Shown here: positions 33,353-42,537 of the stretch, piece after piece
Position numbering within the stretch: the stretch's first letter is position 1
Layout: every line of letters begins with the position of its first letter
Assembly (NCBI GenBank): GCA_905188085.1
Contig: CAJJKN010000001.1
Coordinates: 62,001-126,000 of the forward strand
Source of the DNA: an uncultured Bacillota bacterium
GTDB taxonomy: Bacteria; Bacillota; Clostridia; Christensenellales; QAND01
Length of the DNA stretch: 64,000 nucleotides
Direction: 5' to 3'
Made by a program: the position numbers and the translations under genes
The notes under the pieces: generated by a model
What the model saw: only the letters and a program-made list of their open reading frames with translations
Told to the model about the DNA's origin: nothing
Database searches by the model: none

Positions 33353-34105
33353 TCAACGGCAATGGGATAGGATGGCATCGTGTAAAAACTGCGTGCTACC
33401 GGGCGCAATGGCCTCGTAATATTCGGTAAAACGCGGGTCTTGCAGGTAGAGTTCGGCAAGGCCTTTGTGCGCTTCGGGCGTATAGGACGGCCAATAGCAG
33501 CATAACCATTGTTTGTGCAGTTCAAATGCGCGCTTGGCCAGGGCGCCGGAAGGATCGCCGTTGGCAGCGCGTTTTAAAAGATCTGCCAGCTGCGCTTGCA
33601 GGTTCTGTGCGCTTTGATATTCTTCCCGGCTGAGCGATTGAAAAGCGCGGTTGGAATCATCCATGGCGGCATCGCCGTAGCGTGCACGAATTTCCGCGCC
33701 GTAGTTGGCTTCGTTTTCGTCGATAAGGTGTTGCTTGAATCCTTCAAATTTTTCACTGTCTTGCATGTGTTTTTCTCCTTTCAGGGCAGAGAGGGTGTTT
33801 TGGATGGTTTGAATCAGCGTTTCCAGCTGTTGTTTTTTGGCAATCAACCGGGTAAGATGGCAGGTTAGAGCGGCGGCTTTATCAAAATTCGGTTGGCTGA
33901 TCAGCGTGCGGATGGTGGAAAGCGGCACATCCAGCGCGCGATAAAATAAGATGGTTTGCAGGCGATCCAACGAGCGGCTGTCGTAATAGCGATAGCGGGA
34001 AATATCCACCCGGCTGGGCTTTAGCAAGCCGATTTCGTCATAATAGCGGAGCGTCCGCGCGCTGAGACCGGACAGCTCACAAACCTGATGCAAACTGTAT
34101 TCCAT
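33353..34105 (-). CDS. MerR-family regulator with TipAS-like C-terminal domain
   Basis: 250 residues. The N-terminal helix-turn-helix (YSLHQVCELSGLSARTLRYY, then DEIGLLKPSR) is the MerR signature; a coiled coil (about 75-110) and a TipAS-like antibiotic-binding helical domain (FEGFKQHLIDENEANYGAEI onwards, ending near residue 248) follow. TipA proteins respond to thiopeptides and other lipophilic compounds. ATG 34105 follows GGGAGG. The gene's own promoter has the 19-base spacer typical of MerR control. Confidence 0.93.
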   Translation of the reverse strand: MEYSLHQVCELSGLSARTLRYYDEIGLLKPSRVDISRYRYYDSRSLDRLQTILFYRALDVPLSTIRTLISQPNFDKAAALTCHLTRLIAKKQQLETLIQTIQNTLSALKGEKHMQDSEKFEGFKQHLIDENEANYGAEIRARYGDAAMDDSNRAFQSLSREEYQSAQNLQAQLADLLKRAANGDPSGALAKRAFELHKQWLCCYWPSYTPEAHKGLAELYLQDPRFTEYYEAIAPGSTQFLHDAILSHCR

Positions 34106-34128
34106 TTGTTTTCCCTCCCTATGAACAC

Positions 34129-34159
34129 AGCATAGAGGATGACGCAACGGAAGAGTCAA
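34129..34159 (-). promoter_or_regulatory. MerR-type promoter with 19-base spacer
   Basis: On the minus strand TTGACT (34154-34159) and TATGCT (34129-34134) are separated by 19 bases, the over-long spacing MerR-family activators correct by twisting DNA. The spacer contains CGTTGCGTCA, which is partly palindromic. Autoregulation is likely. Confidence 0.7.
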
Positions 34160-34235
34160 CCCCTGTAAAGGATAAAAAGAGAAAAAGCGGCTGTCAACGG
34201 CAAAAAAGGGGAGAGGAGAGAGAAAGATAGTGGCA

Positions 34236-34264
34236 TTGTGACAAAGAGAAAATGGTGATACAAT
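34236..34264 (+). promoter_or_regulatory. Promoter of nudC
   Basis: TTGTGA (34236-34241) and TACAAT (34259-34264), 17-base spacer. Confidence 0.6.
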
Positions 34265-34294
34265 CGTAAAAGGACACGGAGAGGAGCGAATATT

Positions 34295-35122
34295 ATGATT
34301 CAGGATATTGTACCACATCGATATGACAATACATATAAGATTCAAACGCCGCACGCACAGGACATTTTGCTGTATTATCAAAAGCAGGATGTGCTTTGTC
34401 AGCATACCGAGCAGGGGGACACGCTGCCCCGCTTTGAATTGTTTGCAGACGAGGTGAAGGAAAAAGCGCAGTATTTATTCAGCATAGACGATGTGGGGTT
34501 TTATCTGGTAAAGCAGCTGGAAATTCCGGAGGGCAAAGGGCTTTTTATGCAGCCGACAAGGGTGTTCCGCAATTTTGAGCCGCAGTGGATGGCGTTTGGC
34601 GGCATCACGGGCAGCCAGATCTATCGCTGGGAAAGGGCGCATAAGTTTTGCGGAAAATGCGGCAGCGTGATGAAAGACAGCGAAACAGAGCGTGCGCAGG
34701 TGTGCACCAAATGCGGGTATACGGAATATCCGAAAATTTCGCCTGCAATCATCGTGGCCATTCGCCATGGGGAAAAATTGCTGATGGCGCGCAATGTTTC
34801 CTCCCCGCCGGGAAAATTTGCGTTGATTGCCGGGTTTGTGGAAATTGGCGAATCGTTTGAACAGACCGTGAGAAGAGAAGCCATGGAAGAAGTGGGGATT
34901 AAGGTGAAAAACATTCAGTATTATAAAAGCCAGCCCTGGTCTTTTTCCGATACGGTGATGATCGGCTTTACCGCAGAATTGGATGGCGAGGATGAAACGC
35001 TGTTTTTGCAGGAGAGCGAATTGGCAGAGGCGCACTGGTTTACCAGAGAGGAAGTGCCGGAGCCCACTTCATATGCCAGCATAGGCAGCGAATTGATCAA
35101 CAATTTTAGATTGGGAAAATAA
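34295..35122 (+). CDS. nudC: NAD+ diphosphatase NudC family (Nudix hydrolase)
   Basis: 275 residues. A zinc ribbon with CGKCG and CTKCGY (about residues 119-140) precedes the Nudix domain. The Nudix box runs from GFVEIGESFEQTVRREAMEE and ends in VGI. After it comes SQPWSFSDTV, matching the NudC-specific SQPWPFPxS array. NudC cleaves NADH and removes NAD caps from RNA. An ATG behind GGAGAGGAG starts it; the terminator is at 35128-35154. Confidence 0.93.
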   Translation: MIQDIVPHRYDNTYKIQTPHAQDILLYYQKQDVLCQHTEQGDTLPRFELFADEVKEKAQYLFSIDDVGFYLVKQLEIPEGKGLFMQPTRVFRNFEPQWMAFGGITGSQIYRWERAHKFCGKCGSVMKDSETERAQVCTKCGYTEYPKISPAIIVAIRHGEKLLMARNVSSPPGKFALIAGFVEIGESFEQTVRREAMEEVGIKVKNIQYYKSQPWSFSDTVMIGFTAELDGEDETLFLQESELAEAHWFTREEVPEPTSYASIGSELINNFRLGK

Positions 35123-35127
35123 AAAAG

Positions 35128-35154
35128 AAAAGGCCCTTTGATAGGGCCTTTTTT
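35128..35154. terminator. Terminator of nudC, usable from both sides
   Basis: AAAAGGCCCT and AGGGCCTTTT form the stem, with T-run on the plus strand. Confidence 0.88.
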
Positions 35155-35174
35155 CATAAAGCGCGATGGGAAAA

Positions 35175-35699
35175 TCAGGCTTTTACGGGGTTTTCCGGCA
35201 TGGGCACTTCCTCTACCGTTGAGATGGGATACTGTGCTTTGCCGGTGACAATATCGGCTGTGATTTTCAAAAGAAACAGCCGGTTGCGCATTTCCGTGGT
35301 GATGCGTTTGACGGCGGGACGGCCGGTATGCAAACACAAAACACTCATGCCGTGCAGATATTCTTCTTCCTGTTCCGGCGTGATGATTTCCGCTTTGCCA
35401 TACGCGGTGACGCTGCGATAATCATGCGTTTCGTTTCGATAAGAAGGATGCCCCACGCGATCCAAAAAGGAGGAAACGCTGACGGCAACAAGGGGATTTT
35501 TCTTGATAAGCTCTATACGATGTCCTTCGATGGCCATATGGAAATAGAAAATGAGCTTGTCATCCCAGGTATAGCCGTAGTTCATGGGCACCACATAGGG
35601 ATAGGGTTCATCGTGCAGCGCAACGCTGCAGCTTTCTTCCAGATCCAAAATGGCGCACAGCATTTCCTTATCGGAAATGCGCACTTTTTCGCGGTGCAT
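35175..35699 (-). CDS. Pyridoxamine 5'-phosphate oxidase-fold protein (NimA-like)
   Basis: 174 residues of the FMN-binding split-barrel family. VALHDEPYPYVVPMNYGY and IEGHRIELIKKNPLVAVSV are typical of the 5-nitroimidazole-resistance-like (NimA) branch. These proteins bind flavin and reduce small molecules or have unknown roles. The ATG is 3 bases after the stop of the truncated M24 gene (TGAAAATG), with no proper ribosome binding site of its own, so translation may depend on coupling. Confidence 0.85.
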   Translation of the reverse strand: MHREKVRISDKEMLCAILDLEESCSVALHDEPYPYVVPMNYGYTWDDKLIFYFHMAIEGHRIELIKKNPLVAVSVSSFLDRVGHPSYRNETHDYRSVTAYGKAEIITPEQEEEYLHGMSVLCLHTGRPAVKRITTEMRNRLFLLKITADIVTGKAQYPISTVEEVPMPENPVKA

Positions 35700-35701
35700 T
35701 T

Positions 35702-36193
35702 TCAGCAGGGCATATCAAACAACAGTTCGTTGTCTGCGATGGCAGAAGTGAACATTTTCCAGCCGATTAAGCCAACGGTATCCCCTTCAACAAGCCCGCT
35801 TTGCGCCCAAACTTCCGACATCGGGCGTTCGCCTTCCATGGGCTGGTTGGGCAGGGAAAAATACGGGCACAGGACGGGGGTTACGGCAAGGCGGCTGTAT
35901 TGATGCATTTTATACATTTCGTTGCCGAGCACCATGGCGGGCGTGCCGGCCAGGCGGACGACCAGCGCAGCTTCTTCAAAGCGGGGTTCCCACCCGGTGA
36001 AGAAATAGAAATTATCGCCGTGTTCTTTATCGGCATAGATGACCACGGCATCCAAACCGGCCTCCGCCATGGCTTTGCGCAGACGCTCAAAATGCAGCTG
36101 GTAGGTTTTATCCGAAATAAGCACGGGGGCTTCCGGCCGGGAAACCTCGGGGGACGCTACTTTTGTGAATTGTACTTGATCAATGGTTACCAT
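35702..36193 (-). pseudogene. Truncated M24 metallopeptidase: creatinase N-terminal domain only
   Basis: 163 residues resembling the creatinase N-terminal domain of Xaa-Pro-type peptidases (FERLRKAMAEAGLDAVVIYA, FYFFTGWEP, GLIGWKMFTS). The protein stops at LLFDMPC where relatives continue for roughly 250 more residues into the metal-binding M24 catalytic domain; none of those metal ligands exists anywhere nearby. The next gene starts 3 bases on. A deletion appears to have removed the catalytic half. ATG 36193 is chosen for spacing from GGGAG; 36199 is also possible. Confidence 0.75.
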
Positions 36194-37202
36194 ATTCATC
36201 ACTCCCATATTGATTTATAATTTGCGGAACAAGCTGTTCGATGGATAATTTCATAAGGCCGAGCAGATAATCATCGCGAAATTCCGGGCGCAGGATAATT
36301 TTGGGCTGCATACGCTGCGGAATGCATTGATCCATGCATTGTTTGATTTTTTCCAAAAGCTGCGGAAGATCCCCGGTTTGCAGGCGTTCGCCGCCTAAAA
36401 TTACCGGAGAAGGGTAGCTAACGCAGCTGAGAATATGAAGTACGCGGACGACCACCACGGGATGCATGGCGCCGTCGGCATCCTGTTTTAATACATCCGG
36501 CAGGGTGTGTGAAGCATCAAAGGGCATATCGCTGAATTCACCGGCAAAGCGGGAAGCGCCCTGAAGCAAATGGATGGCCGCGATTAGCCCGGTGCACAGG
36601 CAGCCTTGGTTGATATGCAGATAGACAAGATCTGCATTTTCCGCATCGGCCAGCCGATAGGCATAACCGGCGGCCATGGCGTTTAGATCATTTTCCAACA
36701 CGATGGGAAGCTGATAGGTATTTTTTATCTGCGTGCCGATTTCATGGGTTTCCCATGTGTTTAAATCCTGGCGGTTGATATAGTTGCTGTCATCTACAAT
36801 GCCGGGAACGCCCAGATCGATGGCAACCACATGCCGGGTTTCAATGCAGTGGTGAATCAGCGCATCGGGGTGTTTGGTGGATTGATAGACGCTTTTATGC
36901 TCCGTTCCTTCATGGAGGATTTCGCCGGTTAGGGTGCAACCCCGATAGATGATTTCATAATTCAGATAATAAAGGGCCAGAACCCGGTTTGTTTCGGGGT
37001 TTAAGGCATAACGGGTGGCGCGCCGGCCGCCGGTGGATTGATCCTGGCTGAGTTCAACGACCTCCCCTTTGCGGCGCAGCTCTTCCAAAAGAGAGCGGAC
37101 AGCGGTAATGCCGATTTGCGTCCACTATGCAATTTCCGCCCGGGTGGCGCTTTTCAGGTCTATCAAAGCTTTGTATAGCAAAGTTAGATTATTTCGCTTC
37201 AC
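36180..37202 (-). pseudogene. ROK-family regulator gene interrupted by a TAG stop in its DNA-binding domain
   Basis: In one frame from a GTG at 37202 the translation is a normal ROK-type winged helix (LLYKALIDLKSATRAEIA), then a TAG at 37125-37127, then WTQIGITAVRSLLEELRR and the complete ROK sugar-binding part to 36180. ROK motifs such as AIDLGVPG and the ENDLNAMAAGYA segment are present. Only the single stop codon separates the halves. Translation could restart at 37088 (MEELRRKG), giving a protein without the first helices. Probably a recent pseudogene. Its end overlaps the M24 fragment by 14 bases. Confidence 0.8.
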
Positions 37203-37389
37203 ATTTAAGGATATATATCGGTATTTTTCTGCAAATTACGGCTCCTTACTACTTAAGTTGGATACATATAAAAGATTCTAATTTGAGTTATCATGTTTTT
37301 TAAAACCACATCAAAAACTGGAGAATAAAAGAGAGGGAAAAATCGTTTTCAGTTAAAAGGACAACGGGAAGCGGAATAAGAAAAAAGAA

Positions 37390-37417
37390 AAATCCTGCAA
37401 GCAATGCTTACAGGATT
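37390..37417 (-). terminator. Terminator of the tRNA-Ala gene
   Basis: On the minus strand AATCCTGTAAGC pairs with GCTTGCAGGATT (one G-U pair), followed by a T-rich tail. The 37203-37389 stretch beyond it is AT-rich with no gene. Confidence 0.85.
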
Positions 37418-37418
37418 G

Positions 37419-37495
37419 TGGTGGAGCTTACCGGATTCGAACCGGTGATCTCTACACTGCCAGTGTAGCGCGATAGCCAACTTCGCCAAAGCCCC
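37419..37495 (-). tRNA. tRNA-Ala (anticodon GGC)
   Basis: A full cloverleaf of 77 bases with encoded CCA. The acceptor stem GGGGCTT/AAGCTCC contains the G3-U70 pair that identifies alanine tRNAs. The anticodon stem CTACA/TGTAG encloses the loop CTGGCAG, so the anticodon is GGC. The T arm carries GGTTCGAATCC. It reads GCC and GCU codons. A terminator follows, so it is a single-gene transcript. Confidence 0.96.
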
Positions 37496-37585
37496 TTGAG
37501 AACAATAGCTATATTATCATAGAAATAAATTTTTGTAAAGGGGAAACTTTTGTTTCTTCAAAATGTTTGGTATGATAAAGCTGTG

Positions 37586-38587
37586 ATGAGAAAGAAAGAG
37601 AAAAAAAGAAAGCGCCTGATAATGTTGCTTGCGCTCTGTATACTTTGCAGCGGGTGCGCCGCGCAGCCCATAGAAGCCAGAGGCTTTGCCATGGATACGA
37701 TTGTTTCCGTAACCGTGTATCAAAAAAACGAGGGAAAAACGGCGCATGCGGCCTTGGGAGAGCTGGACGAATGGGAGGGGCAGTGGTCTTCTACAAAAGA
37801 AGAGAGCCCGATTTATGCCCTAAACCGAGGAGAAACCGTGCCTGTTTCGGAGGACATGGAGGCCATGCTGCGCTTGGGGCAGCAGCTGGAAAGCGAAACG
37901 GAAGGGGCCTATACGCTGTCCATAGCGCCGCTGGTGGAATTATGGCACATTCAGACAAGGCAGCAGGAGGAAGCGCTGCCGACAAAAGCGCAAATACAAG
38001 CGGCTATGGGAAAATGCGGAAAAATGCAAATAAAATGGAACGAGACGAAAAAAACGCTGGCCATGGCGCCCGGCGCGGGGCTGGATTTTGGCAGCATTGC
38101 AAAGGGGCGGGCTGCGGACAAATTGGCGGCATATCTGCAAGAGCAGGGCGTAGAAACGGCCTTGATTGATCTGGGCGGAAATATACGGGCCATAGGGGAG
38201 AGAACCTATACCATCGGGTTGCAGGATCCGCGGGATTTGCAGCAGATTTTTGCAACGATTCAAGTGAAAAACAAAAACGTGGTAACAAGCGGTGATTACC
38301 AGAGGTATATTGAAATCGGCACAACCAGATACCATCATATCTTGGACGCGAGAACCGGCATGCCGGCGCATAGCGGGCTGATCAGCGTGACCATCGTAGG
38401 CGAAGAAGGCATGCTTTGCGATGCGCTGTCCACAGCGGTATTTATTTTGGGAAAGGAAAAGGGATTGCAGCTGTTGCAAGCCTATGATGTGCAGGCAGTG
38501 CTGGTGGAAGAGGATAAAAAAGTGACGGTAACAGACGGATTGAAGGATGTCTTTACGCTGCAAAACCAGGCGTATACGGTAGAATGA
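37586..38587 (+). CDS. apbE: FAD:protein FMN transferase (ApbE) lipoprotein
   Basis: About 333 residues. A short basic start and hydrophobic segment end in the lipobox LCSGC, so the protein is anchored outside the membrane. ARGFAMDTIVSVTVY, LDFGSIAKGRAADKL, ALIDLGGNIRAIG, and the HHILDARTG motif are ApbE signatures. It attaches FMN to Thr in Rnf or Nqr subunits. The start is uncertain: ATG at 37586 or 37622; a TATGAT -10 is close upstream. It overlaps the next gene by 4 bases. Confidence 0.92.
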   Translation: MRKKEKKRKRLIMLLALCILCSGCAAQPIEARGFAMDTIVSVTVYQKNEGKTAHAALGELDEWEGQWSSTKEESPIYALNRGETVPVSEDMEAMLRLGQQLESETEGAYTLSIAPLVELWHIQTRQQEEALPTKAQIQAAMGKCGKMQIKWNETKKTLAMAPGAGLDFGSIAKGRAADKLAAYLQEQGVETALIDLGGNIRAIGERTYTIGLQDPRDLQQIFATIQVKNKNVVTSGDYQRYIEIGTTRYHHILDARTGMPAHSGLISVTIVGEEGMLCDALSTAVFILGKEKGLQLLQAYDVQAVLVEEDKKVTVTDGLKDVFTLQNQAYTVE

Positions 38588-39093
38588 ATCGGCAGAGAAT
38601 ATCAACCAAAAAAATGGCGCAAACGGCCATGCTGGTGGCTATGGCGGCGGCCATGCATTGGCTGGAAGGAACGATGCCGCCGCTGTTTGCCGGCATGCCG
38701 GGCGTAAAATTGGGGCTGGCCAATGTATTTACCCTATTTGCGCTGCAAACGCTGGGCAAGGGAGAGGCGCTGCTGGTTTCCGTATTGCGCTGCGGGCTGG
38801 GGCTGTTGCTGACCGGTGCGCCGGTGGGCACGCTGTATGCGTTTGGCGGCGCATTGACAAGCCTTTTTATGATGATTATGATGCAAAAGCTGGGGTTTGG
38901 CGTGCTGGCGCAATCCGTAGCAGGGGCGGTAACGCATAATACGACCCAGGGGCTGCTGGCGATGTGGCTGACAAACACCCAAGGGCTGCTGTTATATTTT
39001 CCGGTTCTGTGGATTACGGCCATTCCCACAGGGCTTTTGATAGGAGCGGCCTGTGCGGGCATGCAGCGGGCACTGAAAGGGATGATTCCGTGA
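38584..39093 (+). CDS. Gx transporter family membrane protein
   Basis: 169 residues with about five helices. The start KKMAQTAMLVAMAAAMHWLE and LFAGMPGVKLGLANVFTLFA match the Gx transporter/heptaprenyl diphosphate synthase component I family (PF07456). These membrane proteins are often beside apbE or NusG-domain-II genes in Clostridia and may move an isoprenoid or flavin precursor; the substrate is unproven. The start overlaps the apbE stop, and the end overlaps tadA. Confidence 0.85.
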   Translation: MNRQRISTKKMAQTAMLVAMAAAMHWLEGTMPPLFAGMPGVKLGLANVFTLFALQTLGKGEALLVSVLRCGLGLLLTGAPVGTLYAFGGALTSLFMMIMMQKLGFGVLAQSVAGAVTHNTTQGLLAMWLTNTQGLLLYFPVLWITAIPTGLLIGAACAGMQRALKGMIP

Positions 39094-39563
39094 CGCAGGA
39101 AGAATTATGGATGCAAAAGGCGCTAAAACAAGCGCATGTGGCGGCCAAACGGGGCGAGGTGCCGGTGGGGGCCGTGATTATTAAAGATGGAAAAATCTTG
39201 GCCAGGGCACATAACACGAGGGAAACCAGCCATGATCCAACGGCCCATGCGGAGATTTTGGCGCTGCAAAGGGCGGCCAAAAAGCTGGGAGGATGGCGGC
39301 TGTCCGGCTGTACGCTGGTGGTGACGATGGAGCCGTGCCCCATGTGCGCGGGGGCCGCGATCAATGCGCGGATAGAGCGTATTGTGTTTGGCGCCTATGA
39401 TGAAAAGGCGGGCTGCTGCGGCACGGTATTGGACTTGACAACGCAGGAAAAATTTAACCATAGATGTGAAGTGACGGGCGGCGTGATGGAAGGCGAATGC
39501 CGCGCGGTATTGCGGGATTTTTTTGTGCAGAGACGGAAAAAGAAAGGACAGGAAAAACAATGA
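39090..39563 (+). CDS. tadA: tRNA-specific adenosine deaminase
   Basis: 157 residues. The zinc site has HAEILALQ (catalytic His and Glu) and PCPMCAGA (two Cys); VPVGAVII and AYDEKAGCCGTV are further TadA signatures. It converts A34 to inosine in tRNA-Arg(ACG). The start is GTG 39090, needed to include the EELWMQKAL helix; it overlaps the previous stop. It overlaps the GNAT start by 4 bases. Confidence 0.95.
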   Translation: MTQEELWMQKALKQAHVAAKRGEVPVGAVIIKDGKILARAHNTRETSHDPTAHAEILALQRAAKKLGGWRLSGCTLVVTMEPCPMCAGAAINARIERIVFGAYDEKAGCCGTVLDLTTQEKFNHRCEVTGGVMEGECRAVLRDFFVQRRKKKGQEKQ

Positions 39564-40051
39564 GCAAACAGGCGGTGATCCGGCCGGTAGAAAAACGGGA
39601 TTTACGGCGGGTATGTGAAATCTGGAATGAAGTAGTGCTGGCGGCCAATGCTTTTCCGGGAGACGAGGCGCTGGACCAAGCGCAGATGGAACAATTTTTA
39701 AAAGAACAGACGCTGGCCTGTTGTGCAGAAGAGGATGGCGAAGTTTTGGGCGTATACATTTTGCACCCGAACAACATAGGGCGCTGCGGGCATATTGCCA
39801 ATGCCTCGTATGCCGTGTCCTCATCTGCCCGGGGAAAGGGCATTGGAGAACAAATGGTGCGGCATTGCTTAAAGCAGCTGGCTCCGCATGGGTTTACGGG
39901 ATTGCAATTCAATGCGGTGGTAAAGAGCAACAAAGCGGCCATTGCGCTGTATCAAAAGCTGGGGTTTGAAAAAATCGGCATAATACCGGGCGGATACAGA
40001 AGCGAAAACGGATATGAAGATATTTTGATTTTCTTTCATGAGGCAGAATGA
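39560..40051 (+). CDS. GNAT family N-acetyltransferase
   Basis: 163 residues. ARGKGIGEQMVRHCL is the acetyl-CoA binding loop, and YQKLGFEKIGIIPGGY the C-terminal motif. The N-terminal VIRPVEKRDLRRVCEIWNEV and GRCGHIANASYAV resemble the phosphinothricin/N-acyltransferase subfamily. Substrate unknown. ATG 39560 overlaps the tadA stop, last gene of the apbE-tadA operon. Confidence 0.9.
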   Translation: MSKQAVIRPVEKRDLRRVCEIWNEVVLAANAFPGDEALDQAQMEQFLKEQTLACCAEEDGEVLGVYILHPNNIGRCGHIANASYAVSSSARGKGIGEQMVRHCLKQLAPHGFTGLQFNAVVKSNKAAIALYQKLGFEKIGIIPGGYRSENGYEDILIFFHEAE

Positions 40052-40080
40052 AAAAAGCGATGCAAAAAGCATCGTTTTTT
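40051..40080 (+). terminator. Terminator of the apbE-tadA operon
   Basis: GCGATGC and GCATCG around AAAAA, with A6 before and T6 after. Confidence 0.88.
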
Positions 40081-40186
40081 CTTTTACGGCGAAAAAGAGG
40101 AATTGTGTTTTGGACGGGCGGAAGGGCTGTTTATTTTCTATCAAGGAACGGATGGGATGGACGGGAGAGAAAGCGTTTTTTTGATA

Positions 40187-40219
40187 GAAAAAATTCCCCA
40201 CCGGAAACCCGATGGGGAA
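40187..40219 (-). terminator. Terminator of the aconitase-family gene
   Basis: On the minus strand TTCCCCATCGGG and CCGGTGGGGAA pair (with one bulge and G-U), followed by T6. Confidence 0.85.
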
Positions 40220-40237
40220 GGAGAAGCAAAGTTGAGT

Positions 40238-42433
40238 TTATTCTGCTTTTTTATTTTGTGCTGCGTAATAATTCATCAAACAGCCGGCCAGAATGATGTC
40301 GCGTTCCTGATCTGTCATCTGCGGCAATTGGAGCTGCAAAGCAGTTTCACCGCCGGGTTGCACCAATGTTGCGGGAATTTCGGTGAGGCCGGCTTCCAGG
40401 GCCTTGCGAATGCCGCGCAGCTTTACCACATCGCCGGGCTGAATGTTATAGGTTTCGGCATCGGGCAGGATAAAGGGAAGCATGCCCCAGTTTACCACGT
40501 TGGCGCGATAGCGGCGGGTGGCATATTCCAAAGCGATGTTGGCAACACCGCCCAGCACACGCTGGCAGGAAGCGGCCTGCTCGCGGGCAGAGCCGTCGCC
40601 CGGGCGCAGCGCAAAGACCAGCGACCCGAGGCCGGGCGCATCCGGCGCAGTGGCACGGCGCTCCAGCTCTTTGGCATAGATGGCCTTGGCACGCCCCACA
40701 TATTGCGGATCTTTCCGGGAGAGGGCAAATTCCGCCAGCCGCAGCGGGTTGCTGCGATAGCTGGAGGTTTCTCCGGAGGGGATCAATTCGTCTGTTGTGG
40801 TAACGGGATCATAGATGGCGGAAGCAACGGTAAGATCCAGATTTTCCGGCAGAGGAATCATGGTGGGCCAATCGGCAATGTTTGGCCCTTTGACCAACTC
40901 AGCCTCCGGCTTGGGATGGCCGACTCCGCGGTATACGCGGCTTTGATACGGCATGTCGTTGTAGATATAATCTGTCTGCTCCGGTTCTGAAGGCACTCGC
41001 GGCAGTTCGGTGGCGGCCGTCAGCACGCCGCCGTTGGCAGCCGTAGCCGCGATGGAACGAGCGTCCATCAAAGCCACATACGCTTCCTGGCCTTCGCCGG
41101 GCTTGCTGCCTTCGCGGTTGGGGAAGTTGCGCGTGGTATGGCGAATGCTCAGTCCGCCATGGCCGGGCACATCGCCGGCGCCAAAGCAGGGACCGCAGAA
41201 AGCACTGCGCACGATAACGCCCTGGCTCATCAAATCCGCGATGACGCCCTTGTTGGCCAATGCCATCATCATGGGCTGGCTGGCGGGATATACGGACAGG
41301 GCAAAAGCGCCTGTGCCGAGAGAGCCCTGTTTTAAAATTTCGTTGACGCGCAAAACGTTTTGATACAGGCCGCCGGAACATCCCGCAACTACACCCTGAT
41401 CACAAAGCAGCTGTCCGTTATGGATTTTGCTGGAAAGCGTCACTTTGGGCGCATGCCCCAGCTGTTTTTCGATTTTTTGATCTGCTTCATGCAAAATATC
41501 CGCAAGGTTTGCTTTCAATTCTGCAATGGGATACGCGTTGGAGGGATGGAAGGGCAGCGCGATCATGGGCTGCACTTTATCCAGCTCGATATGCACCAGG
41601 CCGTCATAAGTGGCGGTTTGCTGCGGCGCAAGAGGACGATAGGCATCGCCGCGGCCGTGGCGGGTCAGCCAATCCTGCACGGTGGCATCTGTTTGCCAGA
41701 TGGAGGACAGGCAGGTGGTTTCGGTGGTCATTACATCAATGCCGAGCCGATAATCCATATCCAAAGCGGCCACGCCGGGGCCGATAAATTCCAACACTTT
41801 GTTTTTTACAAAGCCGCTTTCAAACACGGCTTTTACCAGCGAGAGCGCCACATCTTGCGGGCCGACGCCGGGCTGAGGTTTGCCGGTTAGATATACGGCG
41901 ATGATTTCGGGATATTTTAAGTCATAGGTGCGGCCCAACAACTGCTTTGCCAATTCCGGCCCGCCTTCGCCGACGGAGATGGCTCCCAGCGCGCCGTAAC
42001 GGGTGTGGCTATCGGAAGCCAAGATCATCCGGCCGCAGCCGGCATAGCGCTCGCGCATATATTGATGAATGACAGCCATATGAGGAGGCACAAATTCACC
42101 GCCGTATTTCTGTGCGGCGGACAGGCCGAACATATGGTCATCATGATTGATGGTGCCGCCTACGGCGCAAAGGCTGTTGTGGCAATTTGTCAGCACATAG
42201 GGGATGGGGAACGCCTGCATGCCGCTGCCGCGGGCCGTTTGAATGATGCCGACATAGGTAATATCGTGCGAAGCCATTGCATCAAAACGAATGGCCAGCT
42301 GTTCCGGATTGCCGGAAACGTTATGGGCCTGAAGAATATCATAGGCGATGGTACCCTGTCTGTTTTCCGCGCCCGCCCCGGGAGTAGGCGCGCCGTTGAC
42401 AAAGGTAACCGGACCTTGCTGTAATGTGATCAT
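40238..42433 (-). CDS. Aconitase-family hydratase (YbhJ-like)
   Basis: 731 residues of the aconitase superfamily. [20 protein letters not shown] and [19 protein letters not shown] belong to the [4Fe-4S]/substrate half. The second half has [13 protein letters not shown] and [17 protein letters not shown], with the Cys residues for the cluster, and the swivel domain follows. It is closest in layout to the uncharacterised YbhJ hydratases, not to aconitase proper. ATG 42433 follows AGAGG. The reaction is unknown; no pathway neighbours are present. Confidence 0.85.
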   Translation of the reverse strand: MITLQQGPVTFVNGAPTPGAGAENRQGTIAYDILQAHNVSGNPEQLAIRFDAMASHDITYVGIIQTARGSGMQAFPIPYVLTNCHNSLCAVGGTINHDDHMFGLSAAQKYGGEFVPPHMAVIHQYMRERYAGCGRMILASDSHTRYGALGAISVGEGGPELAKQLLGRTYDLKYPEIIAVYLTGKPQPGVGPQDVALSLVKAVFESGFVKNKVLEFIGPGVAALDMDYRLGIDVMTTETTCLSSIWQTDATVQDWLTRHGRGDAYRPLAPQQTATYDGLVHIELDKVQPMIALPFHPSNAYPIAELKANLADILHEADQKIEKQLGHAPKVTLSSKIHNGQLLCDQGVVAGCSGGLYQNVLRVNEILKQGSLGTGAFALSVYPASQPMMMALANKGVIADLMSQGVIVRSAFCGPCFGAGDVPGHGGLSIRHTTRNFPNREGSKPGEGQEAYVALMDARSIAATAANGGVLTAATELPRVPSEPEQTDYIYNDMPYQSRVYRGVGHPKPEAELVKGPNIADWPTMIPLPENLDLTVASAIYDPVTTTDELIPSGETSSYRSNPLRLAEFALSRKDPQYVGRAKAIYAKELERRATAPDAPGLGSLVFALRPGDGSAREQAASCQRVLGGVANIALEYATRRYRANVVNWGMLPFILPDAETYNIQPGDVVKLRGIRKALEAGLTEIPATLVQPGGETALQLQLPQMTDQERDIILAGCLMNYYAAQNKKAE

Positions 42434-42502
42434 GGAGAACACCTCTGCTGAAAATATAAAACTTTATTATTTTTTATTATACAGGGAACCAACTTTTTTG
42501 CA

Positions 42503-42531
42503 AAGAAAAAGAGCATGGATTTCATGCTCTT
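42503..42531 (-). terminator. Terminator of the hydrogenase operon
   Basis: AAGAGCATG and CATGCTCTT form the stem around GATTT, with T5 on the minus strand. Confidence 0.9.
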
Positions 42532-42537
42532 GCATCG

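Noticed and set aside
37203..37418. Possible integration site at the tRNA-Ala 3' end
   Set aside because: Decaying genes lie next to the tRNA, but no integrase gene and no duplicated tRNA end was found within the window.
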